From an uncultured Selenomonadales bacterium (lineage in GTDB: Bacteria; Bacillota; Negativicutes; Acidaminococcales; Acidaminococcaceae), in contig OMYP01000007.1 in the NCBI GenBank assembly GCA_900315345.1, positions 245,115-309,114 of the forward strand: a DNA stretch of 64,000 nucleotides, written 5' to 3'. The notes under the pieces are model-generated. The model saw nothing but the letters and a program-made list of their open reading frames with translations, was not told the origin of the DNA and ran no database searches. Of this stretch, positions 53,108-60,826 are shown piece by piece. Position numbers and translations under genes: made by a program. Position 1 is the stretch's first letter. Every line of letters starts with the position of its first letter.

Positions 53108-54379
53108 TTACGTAGCTTTGTTTTGGCGATGGTTTGGAACGCCCCGTCGGCGGGGAAACCTTCGGGGCTGTTCCGGCCTTGGCAGGTTCGTATCCTCGCA
53201 GTACGGAATCTCCCGAATCGTGGGTGGCGCTTCCCCGTTCACGGTTTTCTGGGTGATGATAACCCGTCGCCGCTTCTGGCCGGAAAGCTCGTAATATATC
53301 GGGTAGGTAATGTCCCCGATAATGTTCCGCAACCCCCGGACCCCCGTCTGCAATTTTTCCGCCCGCCTAGCAATTTCCATAAGGGCGTTATTGGTGTACT
53401 CCAGCCGGTTTTGCGTTCTTGAGAAGAACGTCTTGAATTCCCTGGCCGGGGATATGTCGGACTCCCGGAGGATATTGTAGAGGATTTCCGCCGTAATGGG
53501 ATTGTACCTGCACCGGAGGGTGATGCGCCCAACCAGTTCCGGCATAAAGCCGTATTCCACCAGGTCTTCGGTTGAAGGGATAAGCTCCCGGGGCGTAAGT
53601 TCCCCTTGCGGCTCCGCAGTTTCTTTCTTTTCGGCTTTACCGTCTATTGGGGAAGGGGCCAGGAAGCCGATAGGTTTATCCTCTTCCGGCTCCGGTTCCC
53701 ATTCGGGCCTGAGCCGCTGCCGGGTAATGTCCTCTAATCCCACGAAAGCCCCGCTCAGGATGAACAGGATGTCCGTAGTATCTATTTTGTTGGCCGCCTG
53801 GTGTTCCCCGAACCCGCTGCCACCCTCAATCATTTTCAGCAGCTGGGACTGGAGGTTCCGTTGGAAGAAACTGTCCTCCCGCCGGTCGAAGGGGTCGATC
53901 CGGATTTTGTCTACTTCGTCCAGGATGATGATGCCCCGGTTGGCCAGCCGGACAGCCGCCTCACTGCCCCGCTCTTTCAGTTCTTCTTCATCCTCCGTGT
54001 ACTCTACGTATTTTTCCGGGTCTTCACTTATAATCCGGAACGCGTCCTGATAAAGGTCCGTCAGGATCGTCTCCAGGTTTTTCCCCCGGTACCCGCTGCT
54101 TGTCAGGTTGTTAGTGGCGACGACGGCGATGGGGATGGGAAGCCTGCACTCCCGGATGACCGTCCGGATGGATTCTGTTTTTCCGGAACCGGTAGGCCCG
54201 ATGATGAGCAGGTTGTCCTTGTGGATTAGGTTTTCCGGATGGTTTTGGTTGTGCTCGATGCGAAGGAGATGGGCCGCAAGCGCGGTGGCCACCGTCCTTA
54301 CTCCATCATCCTGCCCGATGATGGATTTTTTGATGAGAGCTTCTAACTCTTTAGGGGACTGGTAAGGGTAGTGCTGCAT
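53108..54379 (-). CDS. ClpX-like AAA+ ATPase without zinc-binding domain
   Basis: This 423-residue ATPase has Walker A IIGPTGSGKTES near residue 62, a pore loop GYRG (GYVG in ClpX) in LTSSGYRGKNLETIL near 95, Walker B IILDEVDKI near 153, sensor-1 FILSGAFVGL near 212, and the C-terminal small domain EYGFMPELVGRIT. IGF in KPIGFLAPSP near 240 sits where ClpX has its ClpP-docking loop. The ClpX N-terminal zinc domain is absent, so substrate choice must differ. GGAG lies before the ATG. Codon third positions look more GC-rich than neighbours, a possible sign of transfer. Confidence 0.88.
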   Translation of the reverse strand: MQHYPYQSPKELEALIKKSIIGQDDGVRTVATALAAHLLRIEHNQNHPENLIHKDNLLIIGPTGSGKTESIRTVIRECRLPIPIAVVATNNLTSSGYRGKNLETILTDLYQDAFRIISEDPEKYVEYTEDEEELKERGSEAAVRLANRGIIILDEVDKIRIDPFDRREDSFFQRNLQSQLLKMIEGGSGFGEHQAANKIDTTDILFILSGAFVGLEDITRQRLRPEWEPEPEEDKPIGFLAPSPIDGKAEKKETAEPQGELTPRELIPSTEDLVEYGFMPELVGRITLRCRYNPITAEILYNILRESDISPAREFKTFFSRTQNRLEYTNNALMEIARRAEKLQTGVRGLRNIIGDITYPIYYELSGQKRRRVIITQKTVNGEAPPTIREIPYCEDTNLPRPEQPRRFPRRRGVPNHRQNKAT

Positions 54380-54710
54380 GGTTCGGTTCTCCTTTCTGTA
54401 AAGGACTAAGGGCGATTGTTTTTAAGATAAAAAAATTCGGACTACACTGCACCAAAACACACTGATCCGAAATCTTCCACCACAATAAGGCAATATAAAA
54501 TTTTAAGCACATGCGAATTTTATCACAGCATTCCTCTATTGTCAACAGCTTATTTTTTATTTTTGATTAAATATCTTTTTATAAAAATATGTGATTCAAT
54601 TCATTATGGACAAGCGAAGTCCAATCCGAAAGAGAGACTCTGCAAAAAACAACAAGAACACGGTGAACAATGTTGTATTTTTGTGCACTTTAGCGAACTA
54701 TCACCATTCC
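54380..54710. other. AT-rich intergenic region
   Basis: No gene or RNA is recognised in these 331 bases upstream of the AAA+ gene. A weak stem TTCGGA...TCCGAA lies near 54440-54475 and a small hairpin GGAC-AAGCGAA-GTCC near 54608. Base composition is clearly more AT-rich than both neighbours. Confidence 0.5.
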
Positions 54711-55112
54711 TCATTTCATTTTCTTTTTAATCTTTGCAATCAAAGTTATATCGGCGGGCAGCCATGGTACGTCATAAAGAGTTTCTTTGGTAAGCCAACG
54801 TGCTTCTTCCGCTTCTACAAGTTTCAGCTCACCCTCGGTAACCTGACACCAGTAACAGTTCATGGACAGGTGGAACGCCGGATAATCATACTCAACCGTA
54901 GCAATTAAGTCGCCTACGGTTATTTTTGTCTCCAGTTCTTCCCATATTTCCCTAATCAGAGCCTGTTGCGGTGTTTCCCCATCTTCAATCTTCCCGCCGG
55001 GAAATTCCCACATACCTTTAAACTCACCGTATCCTCTCGCAGTGGCAAATATTTTTTTCTTTTCTTGAATAGAATCGCATATTACCGCAGCAACAACGTT
55101 TACCGTTTTCAT
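54711..55112 (-). CDS. mutT: MutT/NUDIX hydrolase
   Basis: This 133-residue NUDIX protein has the box GGKIEDGETPQQALIREI, then WEELE, near residue 38. The domain and size fit an 8-oxo-dGTP diphosphatase, which removes oxidised nucleotides. It starts directly after the MBL-fold gene stop codon (TAAATG), so it is translationally coupled and closes the dpaL-to-mutT operon. Confidence 0.92.
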   Translation of the reverse strand: MKTVNVVAAVICDSIQEKKKIFATARGYGEFKGMWEFPGGKIEDGETPQQALIREIWEELETKITVGDLIATVEYDYPAFHLSMNCYWCQVTEGELKLVEAEEARWLTKETLYDVPWLPADITLIAKIKKKMK

Positions 55113-55904
55113 TTATACTTCCACCACGCTGCCGGCAGCCACATAGTGCAGTCGGTCCCCCATCAGTTTTTTCATAAATTCATATTGCTCCAGACCAGTG
55201 CAGTGTCCCGTGTAATAAGTGGTGGGATACGTCAGAAGAATTTCTGCCGCCTTGGTCAGGCGCTGTTTTCCGGCTTCGTCCAGCGCCACTCCCATAAAAT
55301 GGAAACCGCCAATCAGTACGTCAGGACGGAACCAGTGGGCAATGTTCAGGATGCCCTTGTGAGAGCAGCCGCTGAATAAAACATGCTTTCCCTCTTCTTC
55401 GATCAGCAGGTACTGTTCGTGACGGAAATCTTCCGGATAGGCTATGCCGTTTTCTTCCGCTGTCATGCCGCTGGTAGCAATGGGACACACCAGTTTTCTG
55501 TCGTTACAGGTATACAGGGCGATGCCCTCAGCCAACAGCCTTTCTTTTTCTGTAAAAACAATCCGGTCCGAAGACTGAAGTCCTGTATCCAATCCGATAT
55601 AATCCGTTTTATTTTTATAATGTCCCGCAAAGGCGTCTTTCCCCATGTAGATCGGCGCCTTCTTATTTTTTTCCATAAATCGCGACAGCCCACCGCCGTG
55701 GTCGTAATGGCCGTGGGACAGCACTGCCATGTCCACCCGGCTTAAATCCACGCCCAGCTTTTCCGCGTTGTCCGCAAAAGCACCGGAGGCCCCGGAATCA
55801 AACAGAATCACATGGTCTTTCGTTTCAATGAACAGACTCAGGCCGTGTTCTGCAGTGCAACAGTCCCTGCAGGATGTATTTTCCATCAATGCTGTAATTT
55901 TCAT
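55113..55904 (-). CDS. MBL-fold metallohydrolase
   Basis: This 263-residue beta-lactamase-fold protein has the metal motif LSHGHYDHGGG near residue 66 and the later SGCSHKGILN near 175. The family fits the dihydropterin/methanopterin-synthase-like group of MBL hydrolases widespread in anaerobes, whose bacterial role is mostly undefined. The ATG at 55904 has GGAGG six bases upstream. It lies between a deacetylase and mutT. Confidence 0.85.
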   Translation of the reverse strand: MKITALMENTSCRDCCTAEHGLSLFIETKDHVILFDSGASGAFADNAEKLGVDLSRVDMAVLSHGHYDHGGGLSRFMEKNKKAPIYMGKDAFAGHYKNKTDYIGLDTGLQSSDRIVFTEKERLLAEGIALYTCNDRKLVCPIATSGMTAEENGIAYPEDFRHEQYLLIEEEGKHVLFSGCSHKGILNIAHWFRPDVLIGGFHFMGVALDEAGKQRLTKAAEILLTYPTTYYTGHCTGLEQYEFMKKLMGDRLHYVAAGSVVEV

Positions 55905-55934
55905 AATGCGCCTCCGTGATAATGCATTCATTCT

Positions 55935-56786
55935 TTATCTGTTTTTAAAAATGGATTCAATATGTTCATTCCAGTTAAATACCCCGTAACGCTGCAGGGT
56001 GTACATGGTCTGTTTTCTTTCCGGCGACACCGAAGCCACAAAAGCCATATCGTAATACTTTCTCACACTTTCCAAAACTTCTTCATCGGCTTTTCCTCCG
56101 GGATAGGCCAGTACGCAGACGGGTTTTCCCAAAATTTTTTCCAGACTGCTTTTCGATTCCCGCAACTCAAAATCAATTTCTTTTTCGTTCATGGCCGCCA
56201 GGTTTTCATGATTCACTGTATGAGACTCAATTTCCATTCCGTTTGCCTGCATCTCACGCAACTGGCTGGCAGTCATCCGGTTCTTCCCGCCTACAGTGCT
56301 GCTCACCACGAAAAAGATGCCCGGCACATGTTCTTCCCGCAAGATGGGATATGCGTAATTGTAATTATCTGCATAACCGTCGTCAAAGGTGATAAAGGCC
56401 GCCTTTTCCGGCAGGTTTTTCAAACCGGTTTTATATTGCCGCAGATCGTTTACTCCAATAAATGAATAACCCGCCTCTTTAAATTCCCGAATATGGCGGC
56501 GAAAGGTTTCCGGATCAACATTCAGGGAATCTTCTCTGCGGTCCGGTCTCACCTCATGATAACAGATCGCCGTAATCCGGGGAATCTCAGGCGTAGTTTC
56601 TTTTACGATTTTCAGCCGGTTCATCTCCCGCCGTACATCTGGCCCATACACAAAGCGGGCAAGATTTCCCAGCGGCGAGGAATCCTGTTCCAGCCATCCC
56701 ATGTAACGGGCCCCGCAGAACAGACCCACGCTTATGCATATGATTCCCGCAATACTGAATCCCGTTCTTAATCTTTTTAGCGACAC
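55935..56786 (-). CDS. Membrane-anchored polysaccharide deacetylase
   Basis: This 283-residue protein has one N-terminal membrane segment (FSIAGIICISVGLFCGA) and a NodB domain from about 90. FITFDDGYADN near residue 130, SHTVNHENL near 190 and YPGGKADEE near 225 are the metal and catalytic motifs. It removes acetyl groups from a cell-wall or surface glycan, outside the cytoplasm. It begins with GTG, after AAGG. Operon with LysE-type exporter and MBL-fold protein. Confidence 0.9.
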   Translation of the reverse strand: MSLKRLRTGFSIAGIICISVGLFCGARYMGWLEQDSSPLGNLARFVYGPDVRREMNRLKIVKETTPEIPRITAICYHEVRPDRREDSLNVDPETFRRHIREFKEAGYSFIGVNDLRQYKTGLKNLPEKAAFITFDDGYADNYNYAYPILREEHVPGIFFVVSSTVGGKNRMTASQLREMQANGMEIESHTVNHENLAAMNEKEIDFELRESKSSLEKILGKPVCVLAYPGGKADEEVLESVRKYYDMAFVASVSPERKQTMYTLQRYGVFNWNEHIESIFKNR

Positions 56787-56825
56787 TCACTATACCTTCT
56801 TTACCTTTATTTCAACAGCTTCCAA

Positions 56826-57416
56826 TCAGCGAATTACCATGCTGTAAGCACAGAACACCAGTGACAGTGCCATCGCCGCATTTATGGGGCGGCGGTACCG
56901 GGAGAAAAATTTTTTCAACGCAACGCCGGCAAAAAGCCACACAAGGTTGGCGATAGGACCGGTGAACGGCAGGAATACCCCGATGACAAGAAGAGAAATA
57001 AAATCCTGCCTGTAAGGAAGCACGTAAGCGCTTAAGGCCGTCAGGCAGTAGATCATAATTTTTACATCTGTAAGATTCACAAACAGGCCGGTGAAAAAAT
57101 TACAGTGTTCCCGGGCTGAAACTTCCGACGGATCACCGCTTTGCCAGATATGCCAGGCCAGCCAAAGGATATAGGCAGCACCAAGATACGACAGGTATTT
57201 CACATACTCCCCTATCGCCGTTCCGATAAAATAAGCCACAAACACCGACGTCAGAGAAATAATCGTGAAGCCGGTAAACAGTCCCCGCCATTGTACCAAC
57301 GCCTGCTTTTTTCCGAAATTCAGCGCTGAGGCCAGGGAACAAAGATTCGCCGGACCGGGCGTAATACTGCCTACCAGACAATAGAAAAGAAAAGCAGGTA
57401 TCAGTTCAACAGGCAT
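56826..57416 (-). CDS. LysE-family amino-acid exporter
   Basis: This 196-residue protein has six membrane segments and the family block VGSITPGPANLCSLASAL near residue 15. LysE proteins export amino acids or their derivatives. The ATG at 57416 follows GAGG and overlaps the diaminopropionate ammonia-lyase gene by 11 bases, so the pair is coupled. The exporter may remove the lyase's substrate or a related amino acid. Confidence 0.88.
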   Translation of the reverse strand: MPVELIPAFLFYCLVGSITPGPANLCSLASALNFGKKQALVQWRGLFTGFTIISLTSVFVAYFIGTAIGEYVKYLSYLGAAYILWLAWHIWQSGDPSEVSAREHCNFFTGLFVNLTDVKIMIYCLTALSAYVLPYRQDFISLLVIGVFLPFTGPIANLVWLFAGVALKKFFSRYRRPINAAMALSLVFCAYSMVIR

Positions 57417-58641
57417 AATGCGCCTCACATTTCGTTTTGCAAACAATCTTCCGATATCCTTCCGGATCGGTATCCCCTTCTGTATTGAACAGCAGTATAA
57501 CAGAATCTTCCCGGATATGGAACAGGCGGCGAAGAGTTTCATCCTGCAGAATGCGGTTTACCAGACCAAATGTCACGGCCCCGGATTCACCGGAAACAAC
57601 GGGCCCGTCATTTCCTGAGGGATTCGCATAGGTCCGCATGCCTTCTTTCGTAATGATATCTTCACAGGAACAGAAGAAAGCTGCCTTATCCCGAATGGCC
57701 GGCCAGGTAACCCGGCAGGGCGTGCCGCAGTTCAGCCCGGCCATAATGGTTGCAGGGTTTCCGTCAATGGAATGAATCATTCCGTCGCCGGCTTTTACGG
57801 ATTGATAGATACAGGCCGCTTCTTTTGGTTCAACAATGGTCACACAGGGCGGATTATTTACATAATATGAAAGCAAAAACTCCATTACGCCCCCGGCCAT
57901 GGCGCCCACCCCTGCCTGCAGGAATACATGGGTTGGAACAATATCTTGTAACTGCTCCACTGCTTCGGCCGCCATGGTCAGATAGCCATCAATGATCCAC
58001 TCAGGATATTGTTCGTATCCGTCCCAGGCGGTATCCTGAATCAGAATCCAGCCATTTTGCCGGGCCAGATTCCAGGAATGTTCCACAGCCTGGTCATAAT
58101 TCAGATTTGTAATTTCCGCCGTTGCGTTTCCCGCTTCTTCGATGGCCTTTCGCCGGGCCTCTACCGAACCTGCCGGCATAAATACCGCAGCGCTGCAGCC
58201 AAACAGTTTCGCCGCCCAGGACACGCCTTTGCCATGATTGCCGTCAGTTGCCGTGACAAAATGAACTTTATTACACTGTTCACGAATCTCTTTTTTCTGA
58301 AAATCCCGGTAGTCCGTCACAGTGTGATCCAGTCCAAGTCGCTGGCAAAGAATGCGAAACATGGCGTAGCTGCCCCCAAGCCCCTTGAACGCATTCAGGC
58401 CGAAGCGGAACGACTCGTCCTTGCAATAAATAGCCTTAACATTTCCCGCCGCCGCTCGTTCCTGTAAAGAAACAAGGGGCGTTATTCCATAACCGGGGAT
58501 ACTTTTGTGAAAGCGAAGAACGTCAGCAGCGACGGTTTGATCAAACCGCGCATACTTACATTGCCCATTTTGATTTGCCACAGATGCGTTTTTTGTTTTT
58601 GTATTTTCCAGAATGCTGAAATATTTGAAATGTTGTTCCAT
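57406..58641 (-). CDS. dpaL: Diaminopropionate ammonia-lyase
   Basis: This 411-residue PLP enzyme converts 2,3-diaminopropionate to pyruvate and ammonia. The PLP lysine is in RFGLNAFKGLGGSYA near residue 85, TATDGNHGKGVSWAA near 130 is the phosphate-binding block, and LQAGVGAMAGGV near 240 is the glycine loop. SGESGAVTFG near 355 fits the family. Length matches. It is first of the operon dpaL-lysE-deacetylase-MBL-mutT. AAGGA precedes the ATG at a longish spacing. Confidence 0.93.
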   Translation of the reverse strand: MEQHFKYFSILENTKTKNASVANQNGQCKYARFDQTVAADVLRFHKSIPGYGITPLVSLQERAAAGNVKAIYCKDESFRFGLNAFKGLGGSYAMFRILCQRLGLDHTVTDYRDFQKKEIREQCNKVHFVTATDGNHGKGVSWAAKLFGCSAAVFMPAGSVEARRKAIEEAGNATAEITNLNYDQAVEHSWNLARQNGWILIQDTAWDGYEQYPEWIIDGYLTMAAEAVEQLQDIVPTHVFLQAGVGAMAGGVMEFLLSYYVNNPPCVTIVEPKEAACIYQSVKAGDGMIHSIDGNPATIMAGLNCGTPCRVTWPAIRDKAAFFCSCEDIITKEGMRTYANPSGNDGPVVSGESGAVTFGLVNRILQDETLRRLFHIREDSVILLFNTEGDTDPEGYRKIVCKTKCEAHYAC

Positions 58642-58751
58642 GTCAATTCAATTTTCCTTTTGTCAGCAAAACGACAAAAGGCATCATAAAAGTTTGCCCC
58701 GACGAACAAGGCATATAATCTGAAAAACTGTCACGGCAAAGCATATAACCG

Positions 58752-59615
58752 TTACCCCAGTGGATTAGGCCCGTATTTGTTTGGTCCTTCGGTTCCCTTG
58801 AAGAACAAAATGTAAATGGCAAACAATAAATTAACAAAGGGGACCAGCATAATGAGAGTCCACCAGCCCGAACGGTTTAAATCGTGGAGCCGGCGGATCA
58901 GAAGCATAAAACTAGGAATTGCAGCTGCCATAGAGATTACATTTGACAGCATGTTAATGGATGGAATCTTAAGCATACGCGCAATCATTCCCACCACAAA
59001 AGTAAGCACCACGGAGGCTGCCGAAACTTGAACGCTGCGTATAAGATACGCTTTCCGGTTTAACCGGTTGTCATACCGCAGGAACATGGACTTCAGGTCC
59101 GTGTCAGGCTCATACCTGGGGCCTGGGCTGCCCTGACCGGGGTTACCGAAGGAGCGAAAATCAGAATTGGAGCCGCTGTCCCTGGCAGGCAGTCCGGCGC
59201 CTTGCCCCGACGTCTTTTCCTCTGCAATCCTTTCGCCTGTCCCATCAAAAACAACCCGTTCTTCCGCTTGCTGTGGGCGAGGCGTTGTATTTTGCTGAGG
59301 CCCCGGGTTAAAGACAGGCGCTTCGCGGCCTGCCTTCGCATCATCAAAGGACTCCCGCCCTGCAGCCACCCCTGCCGCAGCGGCAGCGGATGCAGCAACA
59401 GAAGCCGACGTTGGGGAGGAAGCATTCAAGCCCGATGCAGCAACGCCTGTTCCTACAGCCTGATTCGCGCCCATGTCAGCCGAATGATTCGGTGCGGCGT
59501 CAACATTTGCATGCCCAACGGCAGAAGCAGATTCTTCCACCGGCGCACCGCAATTCTCACAAAACTTATAACCAGCCTTTAACGGTGAACCGCAATTCCC
59601 GCAAAAATTAGCCAT
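58752..59615 (-). CDS. Zinc-ribbon and DUF805 membrane protein
   Basis: This 287-residue protein begins with a zinc ribbon (CGNCGSPLKAGYKFCENCG, residues 4-22). A low-complexity Ala/Ser/Gly-rich linker runs to about 165, with PRPQQAEE segments. DUF805 follows from about 175 with three or four membrane segments (YDNRLNRKAYL, then LIRRLHDLNRSGWW). Such proteins recruit partners through the ribbon at the membrane; function is unknown. AGGAGG lies before the ATG. Confidence 0.85.
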   Translation of the reverse strand: MANFCGNCGSPLKAGYKFCENCGAPVEESASAVGHANVDAAPNHSADMGANQAVGTGVAASGLNASSPTSASVAASAAAAAGVAAGRESFDDAKAGREAPVFNPGPQQNTTPRPQQAEERVVFDGTGERIAEEKTSGQGAGLPARDSGSNSDFRSFGNPGQGSPGPRYEPDTDLKSMFLRYDNRLNRKAYLIRSVQVSAASVVLTFVVGMIARMLKIPSINMLSNVISMAAAIPSFMLLIRRLHDLNRSGWWTLIMLVPFVNLLFAIYILFFKGTEGPNKYGPNPLG

Positions 59616-59843
59616 GATCGCATCCTCCTTTACAAATTCCAAAAAGGCTTCACCATAGTCTTTTATTCTTTTCCCTTGATTATATTTTATACTATTAATT
59701 AGACCTGTGTAAATGCAACTGATGAAAATTCTTTAGAAGTGTTACTTTAAACTATTTTTAGAAAACCGACGCTTAATACATTAGTGCAATTTCCCGGGAA
59801 ATATTGTAAAATAAAACAACAGGAAAATTTTCGGAGGGCTGTC

Positions 59844-60266
59844 ATGAAAAAGATTGTAGTGCTTTCACTTGTTTTACTATTAATTTTTACCGGCGTATGC
59901 TCCGCGGAAAAGAGCAAATTGAAAAAGAAAACCTGGACGCCTGTGCAGACGCGAACGGAGAATTCCGTATCGGTCCAGGATTTTTACAATCACAAAGAAC
60001 TGTACCATGAAGGGGCAAAGCAGGTAGGCCTTTGGTTCGCTACCTTTATTCCCGACCGAGATAAAAAGGAGTACGCATATTTTTACGAAGCCGTAGTAAT
60101 GGATTATGATACAGGAAAGTACCGTGTTATTCGCACCTATCAGGCAAACAAGAAAAATAAAATTGACAAGGAAACGGACAAGCGATTTCCTGACGCGGAA
60201 TGGAAAGACATTTCCGGCACGAAATACGAGACGTTGTACCGCCGCATGAAGCCTTCTATCTGGTAA
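59844..60266 (+). CDS. Small exported protein of unknown function
   Basis: This 140-residue protein has a clean signal peptide (VVLSLVLLLIFTGVCSA). The mature part is small, basic and aromatic (VGLWFATFIPDRDKKEYAYF). GGAGG lies six bases before the ATG. No family is recognised. The gene stands alone between divergent and tRNA genes and may be periplasmic or surface-located. Confidence 0.7.
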   Translation: MKKIVVLSLVLLLIFTGVCSAEKSKLKKKTWTPVQTRTENSVSVQDFYNHKELYHEGAKQVGLWFATFIPDRDKKEYAYFYEAVVMDYDTGKYRVIRTYQANKKNKIDKETDKRFPDAEWKDISGTKYETLYRRMKPSIW

Positions 60267-60297
60267 GCGTGTCTGATATAATTAATAAGAAAATATA

Positions 60298-60326
60298 TTG
60301 ACAAAGCCGGCTTTTTTCCGTATAAT
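60298..60326 (+). promoter_or_regulatory. Promoter of tRNA-Ala
   Basis: TTGACA (60298-60303) and TATAAT (60321-60326) are perfect consensus hexamers, 17 bases apart, 18 bases before the tRNA. Confidence 0.92.
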
Positions 60327-60344
60327 ATCGCTTGTAAAGCTTTT

Positions 60345-60420
<76 letters not shown>

Positions 60421-60426
60421 GAATCC

Positions 60427-60466
60427 ATGCGGGTTTGCGAATTTTCGCAGACCCGCTTTTTTATGT
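60427..60466 (+). terminator. tRNA terminator
   Basis: GCGGGTTTGCGAA pairs with TTCGCAGACCCGC and is followed by six T residues. Confidence 0.92.
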
Positions 60467-60527
60467 TTTCCACAGCACTTTGAAAAATAGCATAGCATTT
60501 TACCGATAAAAAAGAAGAGGGAAAAAA

Positions 60528-60578
60528 CGAACTCCGGCAGATGTATTTTCAAAGATACACCTGCCGGAGTTTTTTATT
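60528..60578. terminator. Long hairpin terminator after copA
   Basis: ACTCCGGCAG and TGTAT pair with ATACA and CTGCCGGAGT, and T-rich tails lie on both sides. It ends the copA transcript on the minus strand and also works for the forward strand. Confidence 0.88.
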
Positions 60579-60622
60579 TTTTGATATCCGTTTTTACAAA
60601 CTTAAGGAACCAATTTACGGTT

Positions 60623-60826
60623 TTATTTTACAAGTTCATACCCTGCGTCGGCAATCACTTTTTCAAATTCCGCCACCGGGATATCACGGGTTTCCTGCAC
60701 CGTCGCAGTCTTTGCTTCCAGATTTACGTCAACGGCGGTGACCCCGTCCATTTTTGCCAGCGCATCGTGAACATGTTTCTGGCAGTGAGCGCACATCATA
60801 CCTTCTACTTTTAAAATTTTTTCCAT
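60623..60826 (-). CDS. copZ: Nested copper chaperone CopZ-like frame with its own ribosome binding site
   Basis: Inside copA, in frame, an ATG at 60826 is preceded six bases upstream by GGAGG. It would yield a complete 67-residue CopZ-like copper chaperone with the metal site MMCAHC near residues 10-15. The domain boundary coincides with the ATG. Internal initiation would give a free chaperone in addition to the long pump, much as frameshifting does for Escherichia coli CopA(Z). It could also be the scar of a copA-copZ fusion. Confidence 0.7.
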   Translation of the reverse strand: MEKILKVEGMMCAHCQKHVHDALAKMDGVTAVDVNLEAKTATVQETRDIPVAEFEKVIADAGYELVK

